A stretch of 64,000 nt of DNA from JAWSVE01 sp033852115 (GTDB lineage: Bacteria; Pseudomonadota; Gammaproteobacteria; Pseudomonadales; Cellvibrionaceae), in assembly GCA_033852115.1 (NCBI GenBank), contig JAWSVE010000003.1, forward strand, positions 186,001 through 250,000, read 5' to 3'. Below are positions 1-7,674 of the stretch, piece after piece. Both the position numbers and the translations under genes were made by a program. A model generated the notes under the pieces. It was given only the letters and a program-made list of their open reading frames with translations. It was not told the origin of the DNA and searched no databases. Numbering within the stretch: position 1 is the first letter of the stretch; every line of letters starts with the position of its first letter.

Positions 1-952
1 AAACCGTGAGCGCTGCCGCCGGAGAACCCGTGAGGCAACAGGCAGTCGCGACACTCACAGCGCCTAGCACACCTATCGATGCATGACATCGATGCGGAAT
101 AAACGTGCGTGTCGAAATTGCGCCACCTTGCGTAGGTTCGCTAACCATGGACATTTTGGGAACGGTTTTTTCGGTGACGTCACCGAGATTCATCATCGGC
201 CCAACGTGTAAGCGTATTGATTCTAATTTGTCACGCAGTGATTGATTGGCTTCAAGTTCTTCACGGGTTTCATTGCCCGTTATACCCATATCCGCCGCAC
301 GCATAACCACCACCGGCATACCATTGTCGATGCACGTAACCTCTACCCCATCAACGACATCGACTGTATTTCCGGTGGGCAATAACGCACCACAACTTGA
401 ACCGGCTGTATCGATAAATTCAATCGCTATTTCACTAGCACTGCCTGGGACACCATCAATCGCCGTGCCACCGTTGTAAATAACATTTCCGTTTTGCGTT
501 GCCACTTTGGCATGCGCAACTTGGCCAGTGTTTTCCATATAGATCGAGACGGTGGTATTGCCCTCTTGTGCGGACACTAACCCTCTTTCGATAGCAAATG
601 GGCCAACACCCGCCAAAATGTTCCCGCAATTTTGCGCATCGGTCACGATCGCCTGATCAACCACCACCTGTAGAAAAAGATAGTCGACGTCGATACCTTC
701 ACGCTCACTTCGTTTAACGACCGCCACTTTGGACGTTAACGGATCAGCGCCACCCATTCCATCGATCTGGCGGATGTCTGGCGAGCCCATGACGCGCAGT
801 AGACAGGCGTCTCGCTCTGGTATCGAGTCTGGTAAATCCTCTCGCAAAAAATACCCGCCTTTTGATGTACCGCCTCGCATCCACATACAGCGAACGCCAT
901 CGAGGTCGCTAGTATTCTCTACTGCACCTAAACCCGGTGCGCCGTTAGACAT
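1..952 (-). CDS. ligU: 4-oxalomesaconate tautomerase, PrpF family (LigU/GalD type), 3' end outside window
   Basis: The minus-strand reading frame is open from the ATG at 952 to the left edge, giving 317 codons without a stop. Family members are near 360 residues, so only the C-terminus is missing. The PrpF-type signature RGGTSKG lies at residues 26-32 and an NCGN motif at about 108-111. In protocatechuate and gallate degradation this family moves the double bond of 4-oxalomesaconate before hydration. The ATG overlaps the last codons of the aldolase gene by 8 bases, so the two are translationally linked. The aldolase and hydratase neighbours make a lower 4,5-cleavage role far more likely than the methylaconitate isomerase role of PrpF itself. 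Naming it ligU rather than galD is a choice of nomenclature. Confidence 0.85.
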   Translation of the reverse strand, partial: MSNGAPGLGAVENTSDLDGVRCMWMRGGTSKGGYFLREDLPDSIPERDACLLRVMGSPDIRQIDGMGGADPLTSKVAVVKRSEREGIDVDYLFLQVVVDQAIVTDAQNCGNILAGVGPFAIERGLVSAQEGNTTVSIYMENTGQVAHAKVATQNGNVIYNGGTAIDGVPGSASEIAIEFIDTAGSSCGALLPTGNTVDVVDGVEVTCIDNGMPVVVMRAADMGITGNETREELEANQSLRDKLESIRLHVGPMMNLGDVTEKTVPKMSMVSEPTQGGAISTRTFIPHRCHASIGVLGAVSVATACCLTGSPAAALTV

Positions 953-1622
953 ACTTCAAACCTTTTTCGGCCAATCGTGAGCGCATGTTATACATGTCTA
1001 AACCTAGTTCACCTTTGGCCAAACGAACACGTTTTTCTTCTTCTACGGCCATACGCTTTTGTGATGCCTCCAGCACGGCTTGTGCTTCTTCACGTCGCAC
1101 AACAACAACACCATCATCATCAGCAACGATAATATCGCCGGGGTTCACAACTTCTTCTGCACAGACAATCGGGACATTGACGGAGCCCAAGGTTTCTTTA
1201 ATCGTGCCTTGCGCAAACACATGCTTTGACCACACAGGAAAATTCATTTGTTTTAAGTCCCGTGTATCGCGAACGCCACCCTCAATAATTAAACCAACGA
1301 CGCCACGCGCTTGCGCAGAGGTAGCCAGTAAGTCACCAAAAAAACCGTGATTAGACGGTGATGTCGGCGCGAACACCAGCATATCCCCTGCTTTTGCCTG
1401 TTCAATCGCAACGTGCATCATCCAGTTATCGCCGGCCGCTCCGGAAATAGTGATAGCAGACCCTGCCACGCAGACATCCGGATAAATCGGCCGCATGTAA
1501 TCCGCTAACAGCCCTTTTCGCCCTTGGGCCTCGTGAATGGTTGCCACACCGCAAGTTGCCAAGCCATCAATTATGGATTGCTCGGCACGTTGAATATTTT
1601 GTACGACCACATGATTGTTCAT
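945..1622 (-). CDS. ligK: 4-carboxy-4-hydroxy-2-oxoadipate aldolase (LigK/GalC), RraA-like fold
   Basis: This 225-residue protein splits 4-carboxy-4-hydroxy-2-oxoadipate into pyruvate and oxaloacetate, the last step of the protocatechuate 4,5-cleavage route. It has the RraA-type fold signature: a GD pair at residues 96-97 and the GGVRD motif at about 115-119, whose Arg and Asp bind substrate and divalent metal in class II pyruvate aldolases of this group. I chose the ATG at 1622 over the upstream in-frame start at 1646 because AGTAGGA sits just before it and family members begin close to this point. It lies upstream of and overlaps the tautomerase gene. The ligJ gene is on the same strand 335 bases upstream, separated by an inverted-repeat element. 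Confidence 0.9.
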   Translation of the reverse strand: MNNHVVVQNIQRAEQSIIDGLATCGVATIHEAQGRKGLLADYMRPIYPDVCVAGSAITISGAAGDNWMMHVAIEQAKAGDMLVFAPTSPSNHGFFGDLLATSAQARGVVGLIIEGGVRDTRDLKQMNFPVWSKHVFAQGTIKETLGSVNVPIVCAEEVVNPGDIIVADDDGVVVVRREEAQAVLEASQKRMAVEEEKRVRLAKGELGLDMYNMRSRLAEKGLKYV

Positions 1623-1740
1623 AAGAATTCCTACTGCGTTTCTCAATGTTGAGCGTGTAATACGCGTAATCTGCGATTAATGCTTCAATGTACAAAAAGA
1701 TAGGACAAAAGAATACCTCACCTATAAAGTGAAGTAATGA

Positions 1741-1888
1741 AGTAGGCTGTGTACTTCCTACTGCTATCTTCGTCAACAGGGTAGTAACGAAGTGCCTCAG
1801 AGCCATAGCAAACTCTGTGAGCCCTACAATCAGCATCCATCTACACCAGGGCCCCCGGTCAATAGCAATAGGAAGTACACAACCTACT
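1741..1888. repeat. 27-bp inverted repeat pair between ligJ and ligK
   Basis: Bases 1741-1767 and 1862-1888 are inverted copies matching at 25 of 27 positions, with 94 bases between them. They fill most of the 334-base space between the aldolase and hydratase genes. The arrangement resembles the ends of a small non-autonomous mobile element or a decayed insertion sequence. A short minus-strand frame runs across the interval but I recognise no protein in it. I saw no second copy in this window. Because it lies inside a minus-strand operon it may also form a hairpin in the message between the two cistrons. Confidence 0.6.
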
Positions 1889-1956
1889 CGTTTGATACGA
1901 TTTAGCGTATGTCTGATTTAAAGGTGATTTGATGTATGGATGTATTTCGTCACTGA

Positions 1957-2967
1957 TCAAATGACGAGACGACTAAATACACGTCGTGCGTTATGTTCAA
2001 ATATTTTTTGTTTGTCTTCGTCTGATAACACGGTATTTGCATCGATATAGCGTTTGGTATCATCGAAATAATGGCCCGTTTCTGGATCGATTCCGCGTAC
2101 TGCACCAATCATTTCTGAAGCGAATAAAATGTTTTCAACCGGTACAATATCCAGTAATAGGTCAATACCACGCTGGTGATAAACACACGTATCAAAGTAA
2201 ATATTCTTAAGTGCCGCCTCTTCAATGGGCGGGTAACCTTGGTCTTGCAATAAACCACGGTAACGCCCCCAATGGTAAGGTACCGCGCCTCCGCCATGGG
2301 GAATGATAATTTTTAAGGTTGGAAAATCTTTAAAGACATCAGACATCACTAGTTGCTGAAACCCTGTGGTATCCGCACCGAGGTAATGAGAACCCGTGGT
2401 ATGAAAACAGTCGTTGCATGAGGCACTGACGTGCACCATGGCCGGGACATCGAGCTCACACATTTTTTCATAAATGGGATAAAAGGCTTTATCAGCCAAC
2501 GACATATCTTGCCAATGTCCGCCACTGGGGTCTGGGTTCAGGTTACAACCAATAAACCCCATTTCCGTGACACAGCGTTCTAACTCGGGCACTGACTTCG
2601 CAGGATCGACGCCTGGTGATTGAGGCAGCTGTGCAACCGGTGTGAAGTTTTCAGGAAACAGGTCACAGACACGACGAATTAATTCATTTTGATGCTCGGT
2701 CCAAAACTGGCTGGTGTGTTCATTACCAATATGATGGCCCATCCAGCTAGCGCGGGGAGAAAAGATAGTGAGGTCGGTACCGCGTTCTTTTTGCAGACGT
2801 AACTGGTTGTTTTCGATACTTTCACGGATTTCATCATCACTAATTACGATAGTGCCTTTCTCGCCAACAAATTTTGGGTCTTTGGCGACCGCCGCTTTTT
2901 GAGCGTCGCGGTACTCCCCTACCTGGGGTGGCGTAGTCGTATAATGCCCGTGACAGTCGATAATCAT
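1957..2967 (-). CDS. ligJ: 4-oxalomesaconate hydratase LigJ, amidohydrolase superfamily
   Basis: The 336-residue protein matches LigJ of sphingomonads closely over its whole length as I recall it, including the N-terminal DCHGHYTT metal-binding motif (residues 4-11), the NPDPSGGHW block, the CFHTTG segment, the PHGGGAVPYHWGR motif and the FASEMIGAVRG block near the C-terminus. LigJ adds water to the oxalomesaconate tautomer to give 4-carboxy-4-hydroxy-2-oxoadipate, the substrate of the adjacent LigK. This amidohydrolase type is unrelated to the Zn-dependent GalB hydratase of Pseudomonas putida. GGAAG stands five bases before the ATG. The gene is divergent from the LysR regulator, with 262 bases between them. 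Confidence 0.92.
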   Translation of the reverse strand: MIIDCHGHYTTTPPQVGEYRDAQKAAVAKDPKFVGEKGTIVISDDEIRESIENNQLRLQKERGTDLTIFSPRASWMGHHIGNEHTSQFWTEHQNELIRRVCDLFPENFTPVAQLPQSPGVDPAKSVPELERCVTEMGFIGCNLNPDPSGGHWQDMSLADKAFYPIYEKMCELDVPAMVHVSASCNDCFHTTGSHYLGADTTGFQQLVMSDVFKDFPTLKIIIPHGGGAVPYHWGRYRGLLQDQGYPPIEEAALKNIYFDTCVYHQRGIDLLLDIVPVENILFASEMIGAVRGIDPETGHYFDDTKRYIDANTVLSDEDKQKIFEHNARRVFSRLVI

Positions 2968-3229
2968 GAAACTTCCTATGCTGAATCGTTATTTTTGATC
3001 AAGTATCACGACAAAAGCCGAAGCAGACCATTCCAATTTGCCCAGATTCATATTAAATTTTGCTATAGCACTCTAAAACTTGGCGCGAAATTCTGCCAGA
3101 ATAGCCCCATGCCAAACGATAAGATTTTAATAACGGCGAATACAATAAAAATGCGAAACGACCTGTCAGCCAACGACTCCACGCACGCTGCACAACGACC
3201 TCGATATCAAGAGGCTGGAAGAACCCACT
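2968..3229. promoter_or_regulatory. Divergent promoter region, ligJ / LysR regulator
   Basis: This 262-base AT-rich interval separates the ligJ operon start from the divergent LysR-type gene, the usual place for operators of a LysR regulator. A 10-bp palindrome TGCTATAGCA lies near 3060-3069. No gene is supported in the interval. That promoters lie here is inferred from gene orientation, not from clear -35/-10 matches. Confidence 0.45.
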
Positions 3230-4438
3230 ATGGACAAGCCTTTACCCAACATTAGACACCTGCGTGTCGCGCACCAAGTTGCGCTGCACAAAAGTATTAG
3301 CAAAGCGTCCGCTAAAGTATTTTTATCGCAACCAGCCATTACCCAGGCGATTAATAAGTTAGAGGAGCAACTGGAGACGGTGCTGTTCAATCGCCAATCC
3401 ACGGGGATGTACCCCACCGAGGGTGGCGAGGTGTATATGCACCGGGTAGAGCGCTGCCTCTCCATCCTTTTTGAAGGCGCGAAAGAAGTGTGTCGACTAG
3501 GCGCGAACCGCGATACACCACCCGCTGATCGAATCATTCAACTACTCACCACTACCCAGCTGCGGGCACTTATTTCTGTGACCGAGGTACGCAATTTTAG
3601 CTTAGCAGGACGACAACTAGGGATTTCTCAATCATCCATTCACCGCGCTGCCCGCGAGCTTGAAAACCTGCTGCAAATTACCCTGTTTGAAAAAAGCCAA
3701 GTAGGCATCACGCCCACCAAAGCGGCGCTAGCACTTGCGAGAGCCGCAAAACTTGCCTTCAATGAAATCACCCAAGCGCAACAAGAGCTTGAGGCGCTTC
3801 ACAACAGAGAAACTGGCCTCATCGTTGTCGGCAGCATGCCGCTCGCGCGCACCAAGCTGCTACCCAACGCAATCAATCATTTTACCGCGAACAACCCTGG
3901 TTTTCGGATCAATATCATCGACGGGCCGTATGAAGATTTACTCAGCCACCTGCGCTCTGGGGATATCGACATCTTAATCGGTGCGCTGCGCTATCCAGCC
4001 CCCAGTGACGATATTGAACAGCACGAGCTATACCGGCCACCATTGGGTATCTTTGCCCGAAAAGATCACCCACTCCACCAAAAGGCTGACGTCACACTTG
4101 AAGATCTCCAGCGCTACGACTGGCTTGTGCCCCGCCCAGGGACGCCAACACGAGAGGTATTTTCAAAGCTGTTCACCGATCAAGGGCTTGAGGCGCCTCA
4201 AGACTGCATAGAGTCAAGCTCACAGGTCTTAGTTCGCGAGGTATTATTGGGGAGTGACAGGTTAGCTATCACGTCAAAAGACCAATTCCCGCGGGAAGAA
4301 TCACTACAATTGTTGCGGCCGATTAATTTCGATCTGTCGCATACGCAACGCCCTATTGGCGTCACCATGCGCAGCAACTGGCACGCAACTCGGTCACAAC
4401 AACGATTTATCGATGGCATATTTGCAGAGCAACCCTAA
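3230..4438 (+). CDS. LysR-family regulator with two tandem helix-turn-helix domains
   Basis: The protein has 402 residues, about 100 more than a normal LysR regulator. The extra length is a second winged-helix domain: one LysR-type HTH covers residues 8-66 (core around SKASAKVFLSQPAITQAI) and another covers about 108-168 (core around FSLAGRQLGISQSSIHRAA). A periplasmic-binding-like effector domain follows from about 195 to 395. It is divergent from ligJ and sits directly before the ligC operon, so it probably controls protocatechuate catabolism, with a pathway intermediate as effector. The Shine-Dalgarno sequence is weak (GGAAG, about 10 bases away). The tandem HTH is visible directly; the regulon is inferred from position. 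Confidence 0.85.
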   Translation: MDKPLPNIRHLRVAHQVALHKSISKASAKVFLSQPAITQAINKLEEQLETVLFNRQSTGMYPTEGGEVYMHRVERCLSILFEGAKEVCRLGANRDTPPADRIIQLLTTTQLRALISVTEVRNFSLAGRQLGISQSSIHRAARELENLLQITLFEKSQVGITPTKAALALARAAKLAFNEITQAQQELEALHNRETGLIVVGSMPLARTKLLPNAINHFTANNPGFRINIIDGPYEDLLSHLRSGDIDILIGALRYPAPSDDIEQHELYRPPLGIFARKDHPLHQKADVTLEDLQRYDWLVPRPGTPTREVFSKLFTDQGLEAPQDCIESSSQVLVREVLLGSDRLAITSKDQFPREESLQLLRPINFDLSHTQRPIGVTMRSNWHATRSQQRFIDGIFAEQP

Positions 4439-4458
4439 ATCATTATCAACCCCAGTAA

Positions 4459-4479
4459 GCTATTCAAAATTTGAATAGC
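4459..4479. promoter_or_regulatory. Perfect inverted repeat, candidate LysR operator
   Basis: GCTATTCAAA, one A, then TTTGAATAGC form a perfect 10-1-10 inverted repeat. It contains the T-N11-A pattern typical of LysR binding sites (TTCAAAATTTGAA). It lies 21 bases after the LysR gene and about 100 bases before the dehydrogenase gene that opens the ligC run. No U-run follows, which argues against a terminator. An operator is the better reading but it is an inference. Confidence 0.5.
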
Positions 4480-4575
4480 GGCCTGCCAGAACTTATTACC
4501 TCACGCAAAACTTGAATGTTAGTCTGACTTGCTAATTACGCAGTAGTAGCCACTCCGAATATCGACCGTGTGACC

Positions 4576-5496
4576 ATGACAGATTCCTCAGCAGCAACCA
4601 TTAATGTATCGTTCATTGGCTTTGGCGAAGCGGCTATGGCAATCACAAATGGTTGGCGTGAGGACGAAAACCTTCTTTCTGACGACTGCCAGATTCAAGC
4701 CTACGATTGCAAAACCGACTCACAGTTGACCCGCGATGCAAAATTGGCTGATATGGCGGCTTGCGACGTTATCGGCTGTGAAAGCGTCGACACAGCGCTG
4801 ACCAATTGCCACGCTGTGTTTTCGCTTGTGACGGCCGACCAAGCCACAGATGCGGCAAAAGCCGCTGCTCAAGTGATCAAACCTGAAACTCTATATTTTG
4901 ATGGTAATTCCTGCTCACCTGGGACCAAACAGCACAACGCCCAGCTTATCGAAGGTGCGGGAGCCCATTATTTCGACTTGGCCATCATGTCCCCTGTTTA
5001 TCCTCAACGGCACCAAACGCCCATGCTCGTCAGCGGTAATCAGATTGAACTAGCGTCGGCACTACTCAATTCGCTGCGGATGAATGCCACGTCCAATGGC
5101 ACCCAAGTTGGGCAATCTTCAGCGATAAAAATGATACGCAGTGTCATGGTAAAAGGAATGGAAGCACTCACCGCAGAATGTGTTTTGGCAGCGCGAAAGG
5201 CCGGCGTCGACGAAACGGTTTTAGACTCGTTACAGCATACGTTTCCCGACACAGCATGGCGCCAACGCAGCGCCTATAACCTTGAGCGGATGATGTTACA
5301 CGGTGAACGACGCGCTCAAGAGATGCGCGAAGTCGCCGCCACGCTGCAAGAGTTGGGACTTTATAACGGCATGGCACTGGCATGTAGCCAGTGGCAGTCA
5401 TCAATCGGCTCGCTTAAGTTGACTGCGACGGACAACGACTACGGCCCGCTTGCCGACAACGTGCTGTCACAGCTAGAGCAGCAGGCTTCTTCTTAA
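4576..5496 (+). CDS. NAD(P)-binding dehydrogenase of the 6-phosphogluconate/beta-hydroxyacid family with DUF1932-like C-terminus
   Basis: This protein of about 306 residues starts with a Rossmann fold (FIGFGEAAMAI, near residues 12-22) and has a DGNSCSPGTK segment matching the substrate-binding motif of beta-hydroxyacid dehydrogenases. The second half (SSAIKMIRS, then a helical region) resembles DUF1932. It is the first gene of the plus-strand aromatic run, 51 bases before ligC. I know no assigned step for such an enzyme in the protocatechuate pathway, so its substrate is open; an oxidised or reduced side chain of a lignin monomer is a guess. A GTG at 4570 is in frame, but the ATG at 4576 matches the family start better. 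No clear Shine-Dalgarno is visible. Confidence 0.75.
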   Translation: MTDSSAATINVSFIGFGEAAMAITNGWREDENLLSDDCQIQAYDCKTDSQLTRDAKLADMAACDVIGCESVDTALTNCHAVFSLVTADQATDAAKAAAQVIKPETLYFDGNSCSPGTKQHNAQLIEGAGAHYFDLAIMSPVYPQRHQTPMLVSGNQIELASALLNSLRMNATSNGTQVGQSSAIKMIRSVMVKGMEALTAECVLAARKAGVDETVLDSLQHTFPDTAWRQRSAYNLERMMLHGERRAQEMREVAATLQELGLYNGMALACSQWQSSIGSLKLTATDNDYGPLADNVLSQLEQQASS

Positions 5497-5546
5497 AGAC
5501 TAGCCGCTTACATTCACAACAAAAATCCATAATTAGGGGGATAGAT

Positions 5547-6500
5547 ATGAAGCTTTGTGTCGCAGGAGCCATGGGAGCTTTTGGAATAAAACACTTAGAT
5601 GCCTTGGCCGCTATTGACGGCGTTTCCGTCACCTCGCTAGTCGGTACTAAACCGGATAAAATTGCCGCCCTCGCGGCTGAACGCGGTATCGGCCACGCCA
5701 CCACTGACCTTGCCGAGAGTTTAGCCCGTGACGATGTCGATGGCGTTATTTTAGCAACCCCAACGCAAATGCACGCTTCGCAAGCCATTCAATGTCTAGA
5801 GGCAGGCAAGCACGTCATGGTTGAAATCCCAATGGCGGATAACATTGAAGACTCACGTAAACTCGTTGAAACCCAACAGCGCACAGGTTTAGTCGCCATG
5901 GCTGGCCATACACGTCGCTTCAATCCCAGCCATCAGTGGATTCACAATAAGATCCAGGCTGGTGAGCTGACAGTGCAGCAAATGGATGTCCAGACTTACT
6001 TTTTCCGGCGCACCAATACTAACGCCAAAGGCGAAGCGCGCTCGTGGACAGATCATCTGCTTTGGCATCATGCGTGTCATACCGTAGACTTGTTCCAATA
6101 CCAAACAGGCCAGCAAGCCTCTCAGCTACAAGCCATGCAAGGCCCGATTCACCCGCAACTCGGCATCGCAATGGATATGAGTATCGGGATGAAGGTACCC
6201 AGCGGTGCACTATGTACCCTATCCCTCTCGTTTAACAATGAAGGGCCATTTGGTACTTTCTTCCGCTACATTTGCGATAATGGGACCTACATCGCTCGCT
6301 ATGATGATTTGGTTGATGGGAACGAGAACCCCGTGGATCTTACCGGAGTCGCTGTGTCTAACAATGGTATTGAATTGCAAGACAGAGAATTTATCGCGGC
6401 AATACAAGAAGGCAGAGAACCTAACTCAAGCGTCGCGCAATGTTTACCGGCCATGGAAACACTTGATGGCTTAGAAAAATTGCTTGATAACGCATCGTAA
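5547..6500 (+). CDS. ligC: 4-carboxy-2-hydroxymuconate-6-semialdehyde dehydrogenase (LigC)
   Basis: At 317 residues it matches LigC in length and, as I recall that sequence, in long blocks: the N-terminal nucleotide-binding GAMGAFG, TPTQMHA, VEIPMAD, GHTRRFNPSH, QMDVQTYFFRR, SWTDHLLWHH and the C-terminal REGREPNSSV. LigC, of the Gfo/Idh/MocA fold, oxidises the cyclised hemiacetal of the ring-cleavage product of protocatechuate 4,5-dioxygenase to 2-pyrone-4,6-dicarboxylate using NADP+. AGGGGG precedes the ATG by about eight bases. Its presence shows that the ring opens by 4,5-cleavage, although the dioxygenase LigAB and the pyrone hydrolase LigI are not in this window. Confidence 0.92.
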   Translation: MKLCVAGAMGAFGIKHLDALAAIDGVSVTSLVGTKPDKIAALAAERGIGHATTDLAESLARDDVDGVILATPTQMHASQAIQCLEAGKHVMVEIPMADNIEDSRKLVETQQRTGLVAMAGHTRRFNPSHQWIHNKIQAGELTVQQMDVQTYFFRRTNTNAKGEARSWTDHLLWHHACHTVDLFQYQTGQQASQLQAMQGPIHPQLGIAMDMSIGMKVPSGALCTLSLSFNNEGPFGTFFRYICDNGTYIARYDDLVDGNENPVDLTGVAVSNNGIELQDREFIAAIQEGREPNSSVAQCLPAMETLDGLEKLLDNAS

Positions 6501-6549
6501 CATCATGTGGTGCGTTGTGAATCAAGAATAAATAATATTCAGGAGTCGC

Positions 6550-7545
6550 ATGAACGCACTACAACGCACACTCGGTTTATTTCAAGTTAATGCCATTGGC
6601 TTAGGGTGCATGTCGCTGTCCCATGCCTATGGCACCACACCTAACAAAGACGCTGCAAGTCATTTACTTAACCATGCGCTCGATGTCGGCTATAACCTAC
6701 TCGACACGGCTGCACTCTATGGATTTGGAGCCAACGAAGAACTGCTAGGTTCGGCACTGAAAGGGCGACGTCACCAATTTGTACTGGCGAGTAAATGCGG
6801 GTTATTTAGAAATGCCGATGGTGTAAGAGAAATCAACGGGCGTCCCGACGTCATAAAGAAAACCTGCGAAGACAGCTTGCGTCGACTCAATACCGAAGTA
6901 ATCGACTTATATTATTTACATCGCTGGGATAAAAACGTACCTATTGAAGACAGTGTCGGCGCGTTATCCGACCTGGTTCAAGAAGGCAAAATTCGGTCCA
7001 TTGGCTTATCGGAAGTATCCGTCGACACGCTTAAAAAAGCGCATAACGTTCACCCGGTTACTGCCGTACAAAACGAATTTTCGTTATGGACGCGTAACCC
7101 GCACATTGCCATGTTAGAGGCCTGCCGAACAATGGGTATTGCACTTGTGGCTTTTTCTCCCGTTGGCCGAGGTTTTTTGACTGACAAGCCACCGATTCCA
7201 AGTGATTTTGAAGCAAGCGATATCCGTGGAAAGATGCCGCGCTTTCAAACTGACAATCATTCGCACAACCTGCAAATAGCCGAACGTTTCTCGGACTTTG
7301 CAAAATCGCAGGGGCACACGCGTGCTCAACTCGCGCTCGCCTGGCTATTGCATCAAGGGGAACACGTTATCCCAATACCAGGGACTACCAGTATCAACCA
7401 TTTAGAAGAAAATTTTGCCGCCACAGATATTGCGCTATCAAGCGAACAACTCCAACATCTAGACAGCCTCATCAGTGAGCAAATAATTAAGGGCAAACGT
7501 TACCCAGAGCCTGTTTATGCGGAGATTGATTCAGAAGAGTTTTAA
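6550..7545 (+). CDS. Aldo/keto reductase
   Basis: A 331-residue TIM-barrel oxidoreductase with the complete aldo/keto reductase tetrad visible: Asp52, Tyr57, Lys82 and His124 (motifs LLDTAALYG, LASKCG and YLHRWD). The cofactor-binding C-terminal part contains IPIPGTTS. A good Shine-Dalgarno (AGGAG) sits six bases before the ATG, 50 bases after ligC, so it is probably cotranscribed. Relatives of the YakC type reduce aromatic and aliphatic aldehydes with NADPH. In this setting reduction of vanillin or another aromatic aldehyde is possible, but the sequence does not reveal the substrate. Confidence 0.85.
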   Translation: MNALQRTLGLFQVNAIGLGCMSLSHAYGTTPNKDAASHLLNHALDVGYNLLDTAALYGFGANEELLGSALKGRRHQFVLASKCGLFRNADGVREINGRPDVIKKTCEDSLRRLNTEVIDLYYLHRWDKNVPIEDSVGALSDLVQEGKIRSIGLSEVSVDTLKKAHNVHPVTAVQNEFSLWTRNPHIAMLEACRTMGIALVAFSPVGRGFLTDKPPIPSDFEASDIRGKMPRFQTDNHSHNLQIAERFSDFAKSQGHTRAQLALAWLLHQGEHVIPIPGTTSINHLEENFAATDIALSSEQLQHLDSLISEQIIKGKRYPEPVYAEIDSEEF

Positions 7546-7674
7546 CAACCACATATTCACTCAGGGACACTAGCTCAGCAGTCGCAGCGAACATCTGAGC
7601 AGATACAAAAATAGCGACTACAATTGCGACAACAATAAAAATATTGATTAAAAAAATACACTCAAGAGAAAATT

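Noticed and set aside
1567..1836. Small minus-strand reading frame between ligK and ligJ
   Set aside because: It overlaps ligK, has no Shine-Dalgarno site and runs through the inverted repeat; no protein family is recognised.
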